From Proteus columbae (GTDB taxonomy: Bacteria > Pseudomonadota > Gammaproteobacteria > Enterobacterales > Enterobacteriaceae), in the NCBI RefSeq assembly GCF_002777965.1, contig NZ_NGVR01000023.1, positions 186,001 through 250,000 of the forward strand: 64,000 nucleotides of DNA, read 5' to 3'. How positions within the stretch are numbered: the first letter of the stretch is position 1; each line of letters starts with the position of its first letter. Of the stretch, positions 10,003 through 22,042 are shown piece by piece. The translations under genes were made by a program, and so were the position numbers. A model generated the notes under the pieces. The model was not told where the DNA came from and did not search any database. It saw nothing but the letters and a program-made list of their open reading frames with translations.

Positions 10003-10150
10003 ACTAAAAATAGCTCATACAAAAATGCAATAATTTCATAACGAAAAATGCGGTATTGCTGGATAATGTGATTGAGGTCATCTAAAGTGTAGGCTGTTGT
10101 TGCTAAGCGCGATAACAGCTACTTAATTAATGTGTTTACCGGAGAGTCCA

Positions 10151-10810
10151 ATGTCATCATTAAGTAAAGAGGCGCAATGGGTGCACGCTGCGTTAGTTGA
10201 ACGCGGTTTGGAAACGCCTCTTCGTGAACCAAAACTCTCTCCAAGTGAGAGCAAACAGCAAATTGAACATCATATGACAGAAGTGATGAAGCTGTTAAAT
10301 CTAGATTTAAGCGACGATAGCTTAGCTGAAACGCCTCGTCGTATTGCTAAAATGTATGTTGATGAAATTTTCTCAGGGCTGGATTACCACAACTTCCCAA
10401 AAATCACACTCATCGAAAATAAAATGCAAGTTGATGAAATGGTGACAGTACGAGATATCACATTAACAAGTACTTGCGAACATCACTTTGTTACTATCGA
10501 TGGTAAAGCCATTGTGGCTTATATCCCGAAAGATAAAGTAATTGGGCTATCTAAAATTAATCGAATTGTGCAATTCTTTGCTCAGCGCCCTCAAGTTCAA
10601 GAACGCTTAACACAGCAAATCCTTATCGCATTACAAACGTTACTAGGAACAAAAAATGTGGCTGTTTCTATTGATGCGGTTCACTATTGTGTTAAAGCTC
10701 GTGGTATTCGTGATGCAACTAGTGCAACAACAACAACTTCGTTAGGCGGGTTATTTAAATCTAGTCAAAATACGCGTCAGGAGTTTCTGCGCGCTGTTCG
10801 TCATCTTTGA
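10151..10810 (+). CDS. folE: GTP cyclohydrolase I FolE
   Basis: This 219-residue enzyme converts GTP to 7,8-dihydroneopterin triphosphate, the first step toward tetrahydrofolate. It is nearly identical to E. coli FolE through the catalytic core. [13 protein letters not shown] holds the zinc cysteine and histidines, and HYCVKARG holds the second zinc cysteine. The ATG at 10151 is chosen because GGAG lies six bases before it and the protein then starts MSSLSKEA like the E. coli enzyme; an ATG at 10130 adds seven unsupported residues. yeiB follows after 14 bases, as in E. coli. Confidence 0.97.
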   Translation: MSSLSKEAQWVHAALVERGLETPLREPKLSPSESKQQIEHHMTEVMKLLNLDLSDDSLAETPRRIAKMYVDEIFSGLDYHNFPKITLIENKMQVDEMVTVRDITLTSTCEHHFVTIDGKAIVAYIPKDKVIGLSKINRIVQFFAQRPQVQERLTQQILIALQTLLGTKNVAVSIDAVHYCVKARGIRDATSATTTTSLGGLFKSSQNTRQEFLRAVRHL

Positions 10811-10824
10811 GATTTTAAATAAAA

Positions 10825-12713
<1,889 letters not shown>

Positions 12714-12783
12714 TTAATGACGCAAATAACGAATGACTTTCATAATAGTTAAGGCTACTTGAGCAAGGATAGGGAAGCAAGAA

Positions 12784-12817
12784 AAAAGCGTCTCATATTA
12801 AGTAATGACACGCTTTT
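12784..12817 (-). terminator. Terminator of maeA
   Basis: Arms AAAAGCGT (12784-12791) and ACGCTTTT (12810-12817) pair, with an inner TCAT/ATGA extension past one mismatch. The A run at 12782-12787 gives a U run on the minus strand. Confidence 0.8.
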
Positions 12818-12845
12818 CAGAATGGTACTTAGTGTTTCAAACTAC

Positions 12846-14543
12846 TTAGAACGAGGTTCTTTTGTAAATACGGTACTCTGGTGACCAATAGTTACGTTCA
12901 ATTGCTTCTTCTAATGCTGAATCAGAAGTAACAGTAGCAACACCTTGTACTTGTGCTTCTTTTGCAACTTGTTTTGCGATATAACGCGAAACTTGTTGAA
13001 TATCAGCCAGTAAAGGTAACAGAGAGCCATCACCCTCTTTCGCCATAGGTGAGCAATCTGCTAATGCGCGACTTGCTACCATTAACATGGCATCAGTAAC
13101 ACGTTTTGCACCACATGCGATAACACCTAATCCAATACCTGGGAAGATATAAGAGTTGTTGCACTGTGCAATTGGATACTCTTTATCTTTGTATTTAACT
13201 GGTGCAAATGGACTACCCGTTGCCACTAAAGCTTGTCCATCAGTCCAGTTGATAATATCTTCAGGACGCGCTTCTACACGAGACGTTGGGTTAGATAATG
13301 GCATTACGATAGGGCGTTCACAGTGTTTGTGCATTTCACGAATAATTTCTTCAGTAAATAAGCCAGCTTGTCCTGAAACACCAATCAAAATAGTTGGTTT
13401 TGCATTCTTAACCACTTCTAGCAGTGAAATTGCATCGCTTTCGGTTTCCCAATCAGCAATAGTCTCGCTTTTTTGGATAAGTTTGCTTTGGAAATCAAGT
13501 AAATTTGGTAGTTTGTCTGTTAATAAGCCGAAACGGTCAACCATAAAGATACGTTCACGCGCTTGCTCATCACTTAAACCTTCAGATTTCATTTGGGCAA
13601 TGATTTGTTCAGCAATACCACAACCCGCAGAACCTGCACCTAAGAAAGTGACAGTTTGGTCTTTTAATTGGCGACCAGCAGCACGACTTGCTGCAATTAG
13701 GCTACCTAAAGTGACCGACGCTGTACCTTGAATATCGTCATTAAAACAACATAGTTCATCACGATAACGATTTAATAAAGGCATCGCATTTTTTTGTGCG
13801 AAATCTTCAAATTGTAGTAAAACATTTGGCCAGCGACGTTTAACAGCTTGGATAAACTCATCAACAAACTCGTTATATTCATCACCTGTAATACGAGGAT
13901 GACGCCATCCCATATACAGAGGATCGTTTAAACGTTGTGGGTTGTTAGTACCAACATCAAGTACAACAGGCAGTGTGTACGCTGGGCTAATACCACCACA
14001 CGCGGTATATAAAGAGAGTTTACCGATAGGAATACCCATACCACCGATACCTTGGTCACCTAAACCAAGAATACGTTCGCCATCTGTTACAACAATGACT
14101 TTTACGTTCTGTTTAGTGGCGTTTTGTAGCATATCGTCGATATTGGCACGGTTAGGGTAAGAGATAAATAAACCGCGAGCACGACGATAAATATCAGAGA
14201 AATGTTCACAAGCTTCACCCACTGTTGGTGTGTAAATGATTGGCATCATTTCAGTTAGGTGAGATTCCAAGAGACGGTAAAATAGGGTTTCATTGGTATC
14301 TTGGATATTTCGTAGGTAAATATGTTTGTCGTTATCGTTTTTGAAATCAAGATATTGGCGATAAGCGCGTTCAACCTGTTCTTCGATGGTTTCAACTGCT
14401 TCAGGCAGTAAACCATGTAAGTTAAAGGTGCTGCGTTCTTCTTCGCTGAAAGCACTACCTTTATTTAACAGGGGAAATTCAAGCAGGATTGGGCCTGCAT
14501 ACGGGATGTAGAGAGGGCGTTTACTTTCGTGTTCCAGTTCCAT
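12846..14543 (-). CDS. maeA: NAD-dependent malic enzyme (oxaloacetate-decarboxylating)
   Basis: This 565-residue enzyme, the same length as E. coli MaeA, converts malate to pyruvate with NAD reduction. It matches along its length: [10 protein letters not shown] at the start, [26 protein letters not shown] around the malate site, [10 protein letters not shown] and FNDDIQGTA for metal binding, and the NAD loop [12 protein letters not shown]. The ATG at 14543 is preferred because the longer frame to 14573 adds residues absent from the family and AAGAG lies upstream of the chosen codon. It separates sanA from cdd, unlike E. coli, which suggests a local insertion or rearrangement. Confidence 0.95.
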   Translation of the reverse strand: MELEHESKRPLYIPYAGPILLEFPLLNKGSAFSEEERSTFNLHGLLPEAVETIEEQVERAYRQYLDFKNDNDKHIYLRNIQDTNETLFYRLLESHLTEMMPIIYTPTVGEACEHFSDIYRRARGLFISYPNRANIDDMLQNATKQNVKVIVVTDGERILGLGDQGIGGMGIPIGKLSLYTACGGISPAYTLPVVLDVGTNNPQRLNDPLYMGWRHPRITGDEYNEFVDEFIQAVKRRWPNVLLQFEDFAQKNAMPLLNRYRDELCCFNDDIQGTASVTLGSLIAASRAAGRQLKDQTVTFLGAGSAGCGIAEQIIAQMKSEGLSDEQARERIFMVDRFGLLTDKLPNLLDFQSKLIQKSETIADWETESDAISLLEVVKNAKPTILIGVSGQAGLFTEEIIREMHKHCERPIVMPLSNPTSRVEARPEDIINWTDGQALVATGSPFAPVKYKDKEYPIAQCNNSYIFPGIGLGVIACGAKRVTDAMLMVASRALADCSPMAKEGDGSLLPLLADIQQVSRYIAKQVAKEAQVQGVATVTSDSALEEAIERNYWSPEYRIYKRTSF

Positions 14544-14687
14544 GAAAAATACTCTTGTAAGGCAGTTAGTCACATGACAATTGTAGATCCTACAAAATAA
14601 TAAAAATATGTACAGCTTATGTTATTTTTTTATGATTTTTATGCTTAGAAATGAGAGATAGATACGGTTGTTACAACTTTTTCTGGT

Positions 14688-14722
14688 AAGCATCAGCAAA
14701 ATTTACATGCTGATGCTTTTTT
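14688..14722 (+). terminator. Orphan plus-strand terminator between cdd and maeA
   Basis: An 11-bp stem, AAGCATCAGCA (14688-14698) with TGCTGATGCTT (14708-14718), is followed by a run of six T on the plus strand. Both flanking genes are on the minus strand, and on that strand no U tract follows. It may end an unannotated small RNA (see findings). Confidence 0.6.
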
Positions 14723-14756
14723 AGGAGAGATTTTTAGAGGAATAAGTTAAAACTTT

Positions 14757-15641
14757 TTACAAAGTGATGCGTTGCATTTGGCGACAACCTAAAGCGGTTA
14801 ATGTTGCTTGTGTTGCATCCCATTGAGTTAAAATTGTCTCTGCTTTTTCAATTAAGACAGCAGATTCAATATCCATCACACTCTCACCTGCCATATTTAA
14901 TAAAATTAATGCCGCTTGTAATGGCGGTAAACTTGGGTTAAATGCGGCATTTTCAGCGTAGCTACCTTGGAAAATTTTGCCATTTTTCATTTGAACAGCA
15001 ATACCACTGTGCGATTCACTATAAGGAGCATGGCTACGATTAGCAGCTTGTATTGCCTGTTGTGCTAATTCACTAGGGTTATCAATTTTGTAACCGTGAT
15101 TAACTTTGTCCATTAATAAAGAGGTGATATTGAGATCTTTCGGACCAAAGCTATCAGGTAAATAATCGCCCAATGTTGCCATTTTTCTACCCGGCAACTG
15201 AATTTGAATATGGGTGCCACTGTTCAATTCGTTCATAAACTGGCGACAATGACCACAAGGTGTATAGTTAACGGTGACTGAGATTAAGCGAGATTCACCA
15301 CGTAACCATGCGTGAGTCACCGCACTTTGTTCAGCGTGAACGGTTTGTTGTAGCGGGGCGCCAGCAAATTCCATATTGGCACCGAAATAGAGATTGCCAC
15401 TTTCACCACGCGCAACGGCACCGACTTTAAAATTAGAAATTGGTGCAACAGCACAAGCGGCGGCAACCGGTAAAAGTGCTAGGGCTAAGGCATCATCATT
15501 ACATTGTAACTGTGTTTTTATGGCATTGACCTGCTCTGCCGTAAACATTGCAGGAAATTCATCCTGCTCAAGATAAGGAGCAAGTGCTTGTTGTAACTGA
15601 GGGGATAAATCTGACCAAACTGCCTGAAAACGAGTATGCAT
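14757..15641 (-). CDS. cdd: Cytidine deaminase
   Basis: This 294-residue long-form enzyme (E. coli 294) deaminates cytidine and deoxycytidine to uridine and deoxyuridine for pyrimidine salvage. The catalytic HAEQS (zinc histidine and proton-shuttle glutamate) and TPCGHCRQF (two zinc cysteines) are intact, and the C-terminal inactive copy of the fold is present. The ATG at 15641, with GGAG eight bases upstream, gives the family N-terminus MHTRFQ. Two CRP-like sites flank a CytR-like octamer upstream, as is known for the E. coli cdd promoter. A terminator separates it from yohJK, so it is its own unit. Confidence 0.97.
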   Translation of the reverse strand: MHTRFQAVWSDLSPQLQQALAPYLEQDEFPAMFTAEQVNAIKTQLQCNDDALALALLPVAAACAVAPISNFKVGAVARGESGNLYFGANMEFAGAPLQQTVHAEQSAVTHAWLRGESRLISVTVNYTPCGHCRQFMNELNSGTHIQIQLPGRKMATLGDYLPDSFGPKDLNITSLLMDKVNHGYKIDNPSELAQQAIQAANRSHAPYSESHSGIAVQMKNGKIFQGSYAENAAFNPSLPPLQAALILLNMAGESVMDIESAVLIEKAETILTQWDATQATLTALGCRQMQRITL

Positions 15642-15668
15642 ACATGAGTCTCCCATTAATCTTTCTGT

Positions 15669-15674
15669 ATTATA
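15669..15674 (-). promoter_or_regulatory. -10 hexamer of cdd
   Basis: The minus strand reads TATAAT here, 28 bases before the cdd start codon. No -35 match is found at normal spacing, which fits an activator-dependent promoter. Confidence 0.55.
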
Positions 15675-15704
15675 AGATTCTAGGCATCTTTACCCATTCT
15701 TATA

Positions 15705-15720
15705 TGTGATGAAAATCATA
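15705..15720 (-). promoter_or_regulatory. CRP site 1 upstream of cdd
   Basis: TGTGA-N6-TCATA, nine of ten consensus positions for the cAMP-CRP site TGTGA-N6-TCACA. Its centre is 15712.5. Confidence 0.65.
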
Positions 15721-15734
15721 TTTTCAATGAAACA

Positions 15735-15742
15735 ATTGCAAC
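15735..15742 (-). promoter_or_regulatory. CytR-like octamer between the two cdd CRP sites
   Basis: The minus strand reads GTTGCAAT, one mismatch from the CytR half-site GTTGCATT. It lies between two CRP-like sites, the arrangement used by CytR for cooperative repression at E. coli cdd. Confidence 0.4.
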
Positions 15743-15754
15743 AAATTCATTAAT

Positions 15755-15770
15755 TGAGAGATGTATCTCA
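15755..15770 (-). promoter_or_regulatory. CRP site 2 upstream of cdd
   Basis: TGAGA-N6-TCTCA, a symmetric site matching eight of ten CRP consensus positions. Its centre is 50 bp from site 1. Confidence 0.5.
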
Positions 15771-15780
15771 AATTTATAGT

Positions 15781-15818
15781 AAAAATCCCCGAAATAAATT
15801 TAATTAAATCGAGGATTT
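15781..15818 (-). terminator. Terminator of yohJK
   Basis: Arms AAATCCCCGA (15783-15792) and TCGAGGATTT (15809-15818) form a 10-bp stem with one mismatch. A U run follows on the minus strand, so yohJK transcription ends before the cdd control region. Confidence 0.7.
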
Positions 15819-15841
15819 AAGAATGGAGAGTAAGAAAGGTA

Positions 15842-16543
15842 TCAACTATAAAGATGCAAAATAATAGGGAAGATAAATGGCGCTGTAAGGGAAGTAATAA
15901 TCCCGCATGTCATTAATGCCAGTGAGCTATAAGCACCTTCAATATAATCGACTTCAGCAGCTCTTGCTGTTCCTACTGCGTGAGAAACGGTTCCCATTGC
16001 TAAACCACGAGATGCGTGAGTAGGAATACGCAGTATCTTAAATAAAGTATGACCAAAAATGGCACCTAAAATACCTACTGCAATAACACATGCAGCACTG
16101 ATTGCAGGAATACCACCTATGGAATCTGCGACAGCCATTGCGATAGGTGTTGTCACTGATTTAGGTAAGATTGATGCGGCAATTTCAGGTGTTGCACCCG
16201 CCCATAAAGCAATTGCTGTACCACTGACCATCGCAGCAATACTACCAATAAAGCAAATACTGATTAACGATTTCCACTGTGCGCGAATTTGGTGTAATTG
16301 CTGATAAAGCGGTATAGCTAAAGCGACAACAGCAGGTTGCAATAAGTCATTTAAAATACGACTTCCCGCAAAATAATGCTCATAAGGTGTATGTGTGATT
16401 AACAAGATAGGGATAATCACTGCAATACCTATGAGCAGCGGGTTTAAAATCGGTAATTTATAACGAGCTGCAAGTTTACGGGATAAATAAAAGACGATGA
16501 TAGTTAAAGGAAGTGACCACCAAATATTCATTAACATTAACAT
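15842..16543 (-). CDS. yohK: YohK, LrgB/CidB-family membrane protein
   Basis: A 233-residue polytopic membrane protein (E. coli YohK 231). The family block ASILPKSVTTPIAMAV, then GGIPAISAACVI and RGLAMGTVSHAVGTARA, are intact. LrgB/CidB proteins pair with LrgA/CidA partners; the E. coli pair has been linked to 3-hydroxypropionate movement, while Gram-positive relatives affect murein hydrolase control and pyruvate uptake. It overlaps the end of yohJ by seven bases, indicating translational coupling. Several in-frame ATGs lie within the first five codons, so the exact start is uncertain. Confidence 0.93.
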   Translation of the reverse strand: MLMLMNIWWSLPLTIIVFYLSRKLAARYKLPILNPLLIGIAVIIPILLITHTPYEHYFAGSRILNDLLQPAVVALAIPLYQQLHQIRAQWKSLISICFIGSIAAMVSGTAIALWAGATPEIAASILPKSVTTPIAMAVADSIGGIPAISAACVIAVGILGAIFGHTLFKILRIPTHASRGLAMGTVSHAVGTARAAEVDYIEGAYSSLALMTCGIITSLTAPFIFPIILHLYS

Positions 16544-17007
16544 TTTTTCTTCTCACTTAACGCTTTATCGTCGTCGTCTTCTTTTTCTACAATATCTTCA
16601 ACTTGGTCAGGTTTTGCGCCAACAATAATGCGTTCACGATGAACGTAGTGTGAGCAATATGCAACGAGCGCCATAACACCAAAGGTACTTACAACGCAGG
16701 CTAAAACGATGGGGAAAAGTTGTTGACTTAATAAATCATAATAGTTCATGACAGCGACTCCGATAGGAATAAAGAGTAATGTCATATTTTTTAAGAGGAT
16801 ATTGGCACCCGGTTTTACCCAACGCAGTGGGATAAGCTGGAAAGCAAGTAGCCCAAAAAGGATCAGTAAGCCGACAATACTGCCTGGAACCGCAAAGGGC
16901 AGAAGGGCTGAAATCAGATTACCAGCAAAAAGGCAAAGATAAAGTACCAAAAAAGATCGTAGAAAATGCCAGAGTGTAATCTGCACTCGTGCCCGTTTAG
17001 ATTTCAT
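16537..17007 (-). CDS. yohJ: YohJ, LrgA/CidA-family membrane protein with charged tail
   Basis: A 156-residue holin-like membrane protein with four predicted helices and the family motifs VPGSIVGLLILF and LLFIPIGVAVMNYYDLL. It is the partner of YohK. E. coli YohJ has only 132 residues; here the C-terminus carries an extra, highly charged tail of about two dozen residues, including EKEDDDDK, and ends in KKKC. The start at 17007 is chosen for the AGGA nine bases upstream; an ATG at 17043 would add 12 residues with no ribosome site. It is the first gene of yohJK, and yohK overlaps its end. Confidence 0.9.
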   Translation of the reverse strand: MKSKRARVQITLWHFLRSFLVLYLCLFAGNLISALLPFAVPGSIVGLLILFGLLAFQLIPLRWVKPGANILLKNMTLLFIPIGVAVMNYYDLLSQQLFPIVLACVVSTFGVMALVAYCSHYVHRERIIVGAKPDQVEDIVEKEDDDDKALSEKKKC

Positions 17008-17077
17008 AAGTAAGTGTCCTAAATCAACTAACAGATTTATCATACACCGATTTTGAAAGTGTGCTACGGATCACAAT

Positions 17078-17109
17078 AAAAAAAGAGCGAGGCTCTTATA
17101 GAACCTCGC
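17078..17109 (-). terminator. Terminator of metG
   Basis: Minus-strand GCGAGGTTC and GAGCCTCGC form a 9-bp stem (one G-U) around a 5-base loop at 17087-17109, followed by a U run from 17084 to 17078. Confidence 0.82.
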
Positions 17110-17140
17110 CACTTATTTATCTGGCAAATGAATTTTGGTG

Positions 17141-19168
17141 TTATTTCACTTGCTGACCCGGTTTTGCACCAGAATCTGGGCTGAGTAAGAAGATATCTTT
17201 ATCGCCAGGACCTGCTGCCATTACCATGCCTTCTGAAATACCAAAACGCATTTTACGAGGTGCTAAGTTTGCCACCATTACCGTTAAGCGACCTTCTAAC
17301 ACTTTAGGATCTGGGTATGCTGTACGAATACCTGAGAATACTTGGCGAGTTTCGCCACCTAAGTCCAAAATTAATTTCAGCAGTTTGTCTGAGCCTTCAA
17401 CAAAATCGGCTTGTTTAATTTCAGCGATACGCATGTCGATTTTCGCAAAATCATCGAAGTTGATGGTTTCTTGGATTGGTGAGTCTGCTAATGGGCCTGT
17501 GACTTCTTTTACAGGTGCAATCGTGCTTTTTGACGCTTCAACCATCGCATTGGCTTTATCCATTTCTATACGATTAAACAATGCTTTGAATTTAGTAATT
17601 TCTTGGTTTAATAGCGGTTGTGCAAGTGTATCCCATGTTAATTCAGTTTGTAAAAAGGCTTCTGAACGCTCTGTTAGTGAAGGTAAAACAGGTTTCAGAT
17701 ATGTCATCAGTACGCGGAATAAGTTAATTCCCATTGTACAGATAGCTTGTAGCTGTGCATCTTGACCTTCTTGTTTTGCTACAACCCACGGCGCTTTTTC
17801 ATCAATATAGCGGTTGGCTTCATCCGCTAATGCCATGATTTCACGAACTGCTTTACCAAACTCACGATTTTCAAATGACTGTGCGATAGTGTCTTTCATA
17901 TCAACAAAGTGTTGATAAAGCTTAGCATCATCTAAAGAATCAGCTAATTTGCCATCAAAACGCTTGCTGATAAAACCCGCAGTACGTGATGCAAGGTTAA
18001 CGACTTTATTAACTATGTCGCTGTTAACACGTTGAACAAAGTCTTCTAAGTTTAGGTCAATATCATCGATGCGTGAGGAAAGTTTTGCTGCATAGTAATA
18101 GCGCAGGCAATCTGCATCAAAATGATCAAGGTAAGCACGAGCTGTAATAAAGGTGCCACGAGATTTTGACATCTTCGCGCCATTTACAGTGACATAACCG
18201 TGAACAAACAGGTTGGTTGGCTTGCGGTATTCGCTGCCTTCTAACATGGCAGGCCAGAATAAGCTGTGGAAATAGACGATATCTTTACCGATAAAGTGAT
18301 AAAGGTCTGCTTTGCTGTCTTTATTCCAGAACTCATCAAAACTTAAATCACCACGTTTTTCACATAAGTTTAAGAAAGAACTCATGTAGCCGATAGGTGC
18401 ATCTAGCCATACATAGAAATATTTACCCGGAGCATCTGGGATTTCAAATCCAAAATAAGGCGCGTCACGAGTGATATCCCACTGTTGTAAACCGCTGTCG
18501 AACCACTCTTGCATTTTATTTGCAACTTGCTCTTGCAGAGCGCCAGAGCGGATCCACTCTTGTAACATGTTGCTAAATGCAGGTAAGTCGAAGAAATAGT
18601 GTTCAGTTTCACGCATAACAGGTGTTGAGCCTGATACAACAGAGCGTGGATTAATTAATTCTGTTGGGCTGTAAGTTGAGCCACAAACTTCACAGTTATC
18701 ACCATATTGGTCTTGCGCTTTACATTTAGGGCAAGTGCCTTTTACAAAGCGGTCAGGCAAAAACATGCCTTTTTCTTCATCATAAAGCTGAGAAATCGTT
18801 TTGCTTTTGATGTGACCATTTTTTTTCAGTGCAAGATAAATTTTAGTTGATAACTGGCGACTTTCTTCACTGTGTGTAGAGTGATAATTGTCGTAACTGA
18901 TATTAAAACCAGCAAAATCCTGCTGATGCTCTTTGCTCATTTCTTCAATCATGGCTTCTGGCGTAATACCCAGTTGTTGAGCTTTCAGCATAATTGGCGT
19001 GCCGTGAGCATCATCAGCGCAGATGAAATGAACTTCTTTGCCGCGCATTCGTTGATAACGGACCCAGATATCTGCCTGAATGTGCTCAAGGATATGACCG
19101 AGATGAATTGAACCGTTAGCATAAGGTAACGCGCAGGTTACCAATAATTTATTCGCGACGTGAGACAT
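17141..19168 (-). CDS. metG: Methionyl-tRNA synthetase
   Basis: This 675-residue class I synthetase (E. coli 677) charges tRNA-Met. The signature appears as [12 protein letters not shown] (HIGH, residues about 19-30). A zinc knuckle pairs CPKC with CEVC, and the KMSKS loop is [10 protein letters not shown]. The C-terminal 110 residues form the dimerising OB-fold tRNA-binding domain, starting near [16 protein letters not shown]. It is divergent from mrp across about 200 bases, as in E. coli, and has its own terminator. Nothing is unusual. Confidence 0.98.
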   Translation of the reverse strand: MSHVANKLLVTCALPYANGSIHLGHILEHIQADIWVRYQRMRGKEVHFICADDAHGTPIMLKAQQLGITPEAMIEEMSKEHQQDFAGFNISYDNYHSTHSEESRQLSTKIYLALKKNGHIKSKTISQLYDEEKGMFLPDRFVKGTCPKCKAQDQYGDNCEVCGSTYSPTELINPRSVVSGSTPVMRETEHYFFDLPAFSNMLQEWIRSGALQEQVANKMQEWFDSGLQQWDITRDAPYFGFEIPDAPGKYFYVWLDAPIGYMSSFLNLCEKRGDLSFDEFWNKDSKADLYHFIGKDIVYFHSLFWPAMLEGSEYRKPTNLFVHGYVTVNGAKMSKSRGTFITARAYLDHFDADCLRYYYAAKLSSRIDDIDLNLEDFVQRVNSDIVNKVVNLASRTAGFISKRFDGKLADSLDDAKLYQHFVDMKDTIAQSFENREFGKAVREIMALADEANRYIDEKAPWVVAKQEGQDAQLQAICTMGINLFRVLMTYLKPVLPSLTERSEAFLQTELTWDTLAQPLLNQEITKFKALFNRIEMDKANAMVEASKSTIAPVKEVTGPLADSPIQETINFDDFAKIDMRIAEIKQADFVEGSDKLLKLILDLGGETRQVFSGIRTAYPDPKVLEGRLTVMVANLAPRKMRFGISEGMVMAAGPGDKDIFLLSPDSGAKPGQQVK

Positions 19169-19372
19169 AGTAAGGATCTTACTTCCATAAAATTAATAAA
19201 AGGGACTTTGATGTTAACCGATCCATCATGATGTCGCTAGGGCAATAATCGAGTTTTTGCAAGAGAAATTTCAGTTGGCAAATTGAGGTAAGGCATTATC
19301 GTAGTCATCTACTATCTGATATGATAGATGCACTCATATATTTAATAAATAATGAAAACGAGAGGAGCCGGG

Positions 19373-20485
19373 ATGAGTGATAAATCCCCCGAGCAGACCA
19401 CCCCTGAGATTCTGAACGAAAAAGTTTCAGGTGTCTTGTCTACTTTTGAACACCCGACATTGAAACGTAATCTGCTTTCTCTAAAAGCATTACATCAATG
19501 TGCGATGATTGACGATGTTCTTCATATCGAGTTAGTGATGCCATTTGTTTGGAAAAAACCTTTCCAAGTCCTAATCGAAGAAAAAACAGCTGAACTTCGC
19601 AACATCACTGGTGCAAAAGCCATTGAATGGAAACTCAAGCACAATATTTCAACCTTACGCCGTGCAAATGATCTGCCAGGTGTTAATGGTGTGCGTAATA
19701 TTCTTGCTGTGAGCTCTGGTAAAGGTGGCGTTGGTAAATCAAGTACAGCTGTTAACCTTGCATTAGCCCTTGCACAAGAAGGCGCTAAAGTAGGTATTCT
19801 TGATGCTGATATTTATGGACCATCTATTCCAAATATGTTGGGTACCACAATGGAGCGTCCGACGTCTCCTGATGGACAACATATGGCGCCGATTATGGCT
19901 TATGGTTTAGCGTCTAACTCTATCGGTTATTTAGTCACAGATGATAATGCAATGGTATGGCGTGGTCCTATGGCGAGCAAAGCATTAATGCAGATGCTCC
20001 AAGATACGCTGTGGCCTGACTTGGATTATCTGGTTATCGATATGCCGCCGGGAACAGGTGATATCCAATTAACCTTATCTCAAAATATCCCTGTAACCGC
20101 TGCGGTTGTGGTAACAACACCACAAGATATCGCGCTGGTGGATGCAATGAAAGGGATCGTCATGTTTAAGAAAGTCAATGTACCTGTATTAGGTATTATT
20201 GAAAACATGAGCGCACATATTTGTAGTAACTGTGGTCACCTTGAACCTATCTTTGGTACAGGTGGTGCGGCGAAATTAGCAGAGAAATATCATTGCCAAT
20301 TATTAGGCCAAGTTCCTCTTCATATTTCTTTACGTGAAGACTTAGACCGCGGACAACCAACAGTGATGCGTGATCCTGAAGGCGAGTTTGCTGATATTTA
20401 TCGCGAAATAGCGTCAACAGTGTCTGCTCAAATGTATTGGGATGGTGATGCAATTCCAACGGAAATTTCTTTCCGCGCAGTGTAA
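19373..20485 (+). CDS. mrp: Iron-sulfur cluster carrier ATPase Mrp (ApbC)
   Basis: A 370-residue P-loop ATPase (E. coli 369) that binds and transfers [4Fe-4S] clusters. An N-terminal MIP18-like domain is followed by the deviant Walker A SSGKGGVGKSS, LDADIYGPS, and the cluster-binding CSNCGH pair. The ATG at 19373 has GGAG a few bases upstream and gives the family start; an ATG at 19352 would add seven residues. It is divergent from metG, as in E. coli, and is followed by a terminator. Confidence 0.96.
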   Translation: MSDKSPEQTTPEILNEKVSGVLSTFEHPTLKRNLLSLKALHQCAMIDDVLHIELVMPFVWKKPFQVLIEEKTAELRNITGAKAIEWKLKHNISTLRRANDLPGVNGVRNILAVSSGKGGVGKSSTAVNLALALAQEGAKVGILDADIYGPSIPNMLGTTMERPTSPDGQHMAPIMAYGLASNSIGYLVTDDNAMVWRGPMASKALMQMLQDTLWPDLDYLVIDMPPGTGDIQLTLSQNIPVTAAVVVTTPQDIALVDAMKGIVMFKKVNVPVLGIIENMSAHICSNCGHLEPIFGTGGAAKLAEKYHCQLLGQVPLHISLREDLDRGQPTVMRDPEGEFADIYREIASTVSAQMYWDGDAIPTEISFRAV

Positions 20486-20522
20486 TTACAGTAAAATAAT
20501 ACGTTGAATTATTTGCTGATTT

Positions 20523-20553
20523 AAATGGAGAGCCATTTGGCTTTCCATTTTTT
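20523..20553 (+). terminator. Terminator of mrp
   Basis: A 12-bp stem: AAATGGA-G-AGCC (20523-20534) with GGCT-T-TCCATTT (20539-20550), including one G-T pair, followed by a T run to 20553. Confidence 0.82.
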
Positions 20554-20705
20554 ACATGCGATTTTCGACTGTTTTTGATAAAAAACGAATAGATTTCTGG
20601 TTTTACGCTGGAACCAGAGTGATTTCAAAACTATAATCTGCGCTAGCGTAATATTTACATATTATTACGTTATCCCTCTTTTTATTTCAAACCAGGTTTT
20701 TGATT

Positions 20706-21347
20706 ATGGCTGACACAGCACATCAGTGCACAATTGTAGGTATCGCTGGAGCATCTGCTTCGGGTAAAAGTCTTATTGCAAGTACACTTTACCGCGAATT
20801 AAGAGCGCAAGTAGGTGATCATAATATCGGGGTGATACCAGAAGATTGTTATTATCGTGACCAAAGTGATTTAACGATGGAAGAACGATATAAGGTCAAT
20901 TATGACCACCCAAATTCGATGGATCACGCACTTTTATATCAACATTTGTGTGAACTAAAAGCAGGAAAAACCATCGAACTCCCTCAATATGACTACGTTG
21001 CTCACACTCGCAAAGCAGAATCCATTCCTTTTCAACCCAAAAAAGTTATTATCATTGAAGGCATCTTGTTATTAACAGATAAACGCCTGCGTGAAGAGAT
21101 GGATTTCTCTATCTTTGTTGATACGCCATTAGATATTTGTTTAATGCGCAGAATTAAACGTGATGTTAATGAACGTGGACGTAGCTTAGACTCAGTCATT
21201 GAACAATATAATAAAACCGTTCGTCCTATGTTCTTCCAGTTTATTGAACCTTCTAAACAATATGCCGATATTATTGTCCCTAGAGGGGGTAAAAACCGCG
21301 TTGCGATTGATATTCTGAAAGCAAAAATTGGGCAGTTCTGCGAATAA
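20706..21347 (+). CDS. udk: Uridine kinase
   Basis: A 213-residue kinase, the same length as E. coli Udk, that phosphorylates uridine and cytidine. The P-loop GASASGKS lies at residues 15-22, followed by [33 protein letters not shown] and the [11 protein letters not shown] substrate-closing arginines. The ATG at 20706 is used; a TTG two codons earlier is in frame. It leads the udk-dcd-asmA series known from E. coli and works with cdd in pyrimidine salvage. Confidence 0.97.
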   Translation: MADTAHQCTIVGIAGASASGKSLIASTLYRELRAQVGDHNIGVIPEDCYYRDQSDLTMEERYKVNYDHPNSMDHALLYQHLCELKAGKTIELPQYDYVAHTRKAESIPFQPKKVIIIEGILLLTDKRLREEMDFSIFVDTPLDICLMRRIKRDVNERGRSLDSVIEQYNKTVRPMFFQFIEPSKQYADIIVPRGGKNRVAIDILKAKIGQFCE

Positions 21348-21361
21348 TAGGTTCATTTGTG

Positions 21362-21394
21362 GGCAGCTTTCATGCATGATGAAACTGCCTGTTT
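21362..21394 (+). other. Bulged hairpin between udk and dcd
   Basis: GGCAG-c-TTTCAT (21362-21373) pairs with ATGAAA-CTGCC (21379-21389), 11 bp with one bulged C and a 5-base loop. Only three T follow, so it looks like a weak attenuator or an RNA-stability element between two operon genes. Confidence 0.55.
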
Positions 21395-21414
21395 AACTTG
21401 AAGAAGGAAATAAA

Positions 21415-21996
21415 ATGCGATTATGCGACCGTGATATTATTCAGTGGCTGGATGAAGGTAAATTAGTCATTGAACCCCGCCCGCCCATCGAGCGAATTAA
21501 CGGCGCAACAGCAGATGTTTGCTTAGGAAATCAGTTTCGCGTTTTCCAAGGTCATACTGCTGCTTATATTGATTTAAGTGGCCCTAAGGCTGAAGTGAAC
21601 GCTGCGCTAGAGCGTGTAATGAGTGATGAAATTGTGTTACCTGAAGGTGAAGCCTTTTTCTTACATCCTGGTGAATTAGCGTTAGCTGTGACACTTGAGT
21701 CAGTCACTTTGCCTGATAATGTTGTTGGATGGTTAGATGGACGCTCATCATTAGCCCGTTTAGGTTTAATGGTACATGTTACTGCTCATCGTATTGATCC
21801 CGGCTGGCATGGACAAATCGTATTAGAATTTTTTAATTCAGGTAAACTTCCTCTCGCATTAAGACCGGGTATGGTTATTGGTGCATTAAGTTTTGAACCT
21901 ATGTCTGGTTCTGCTGATAGACCTTATAATCGTCGTCAAGATGCAAAATATAAAAATCAACAAGGTGCTGTTGGTAGTCGGATTAGTGAAGATTAA
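21415..21996 (+). CDS. dcd: dCTP deaminase
   Basis: A 193-residue trimeric enzyme, the same length as E. coli Dcd, that converts dCTP to dUTP and so feeds thymidylate synthesis. The conserved core [21 protein letters not shown] is intact and includes the catalytic glutamate region after it (IVLEFFNSG). AAGGA lies upstream of the ATG. It sits between udk and asmA in the E. coli order, 67 bases after udk and 46 before asmA. Confidence 0.97.
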   Translation: MRLCDRDIIQWLDEGKLVIEPRPPIERINGATADVCLGNQFRVFQGHTAAYIDLSGPKAEVNAALERVMSDEIVLPEGEAFFLHPGELALAVTLESVTLPDNVVGWLDGRSSLARLGLMVHVTAHRIDPGWHGQIVLEFFNSGKLPLALRPGMVIGALSFEPMSGSADRPYNRRQDAKYKNQQGAVGSRISED

Positions 21997-22042
21997 CTAT
22001 CTTTATAATCATCATTATCATGTTCACTAAGCGGGTAATTAT

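Noticed and set aside
13156-13731. 191-codon open frame on the plus strand inside maeA
   Set aside because: It is fully antisense to a well-conserved gene, has no family motif or ribosome site, and has the composition of an accidental frame.
17226-17765. 179-codon open frame on the plus strand inside metG
   Set aside because: It lies opposite the conserved C-terminal part of metG, with low-complexity serine-rich translation and no recognisable domain.
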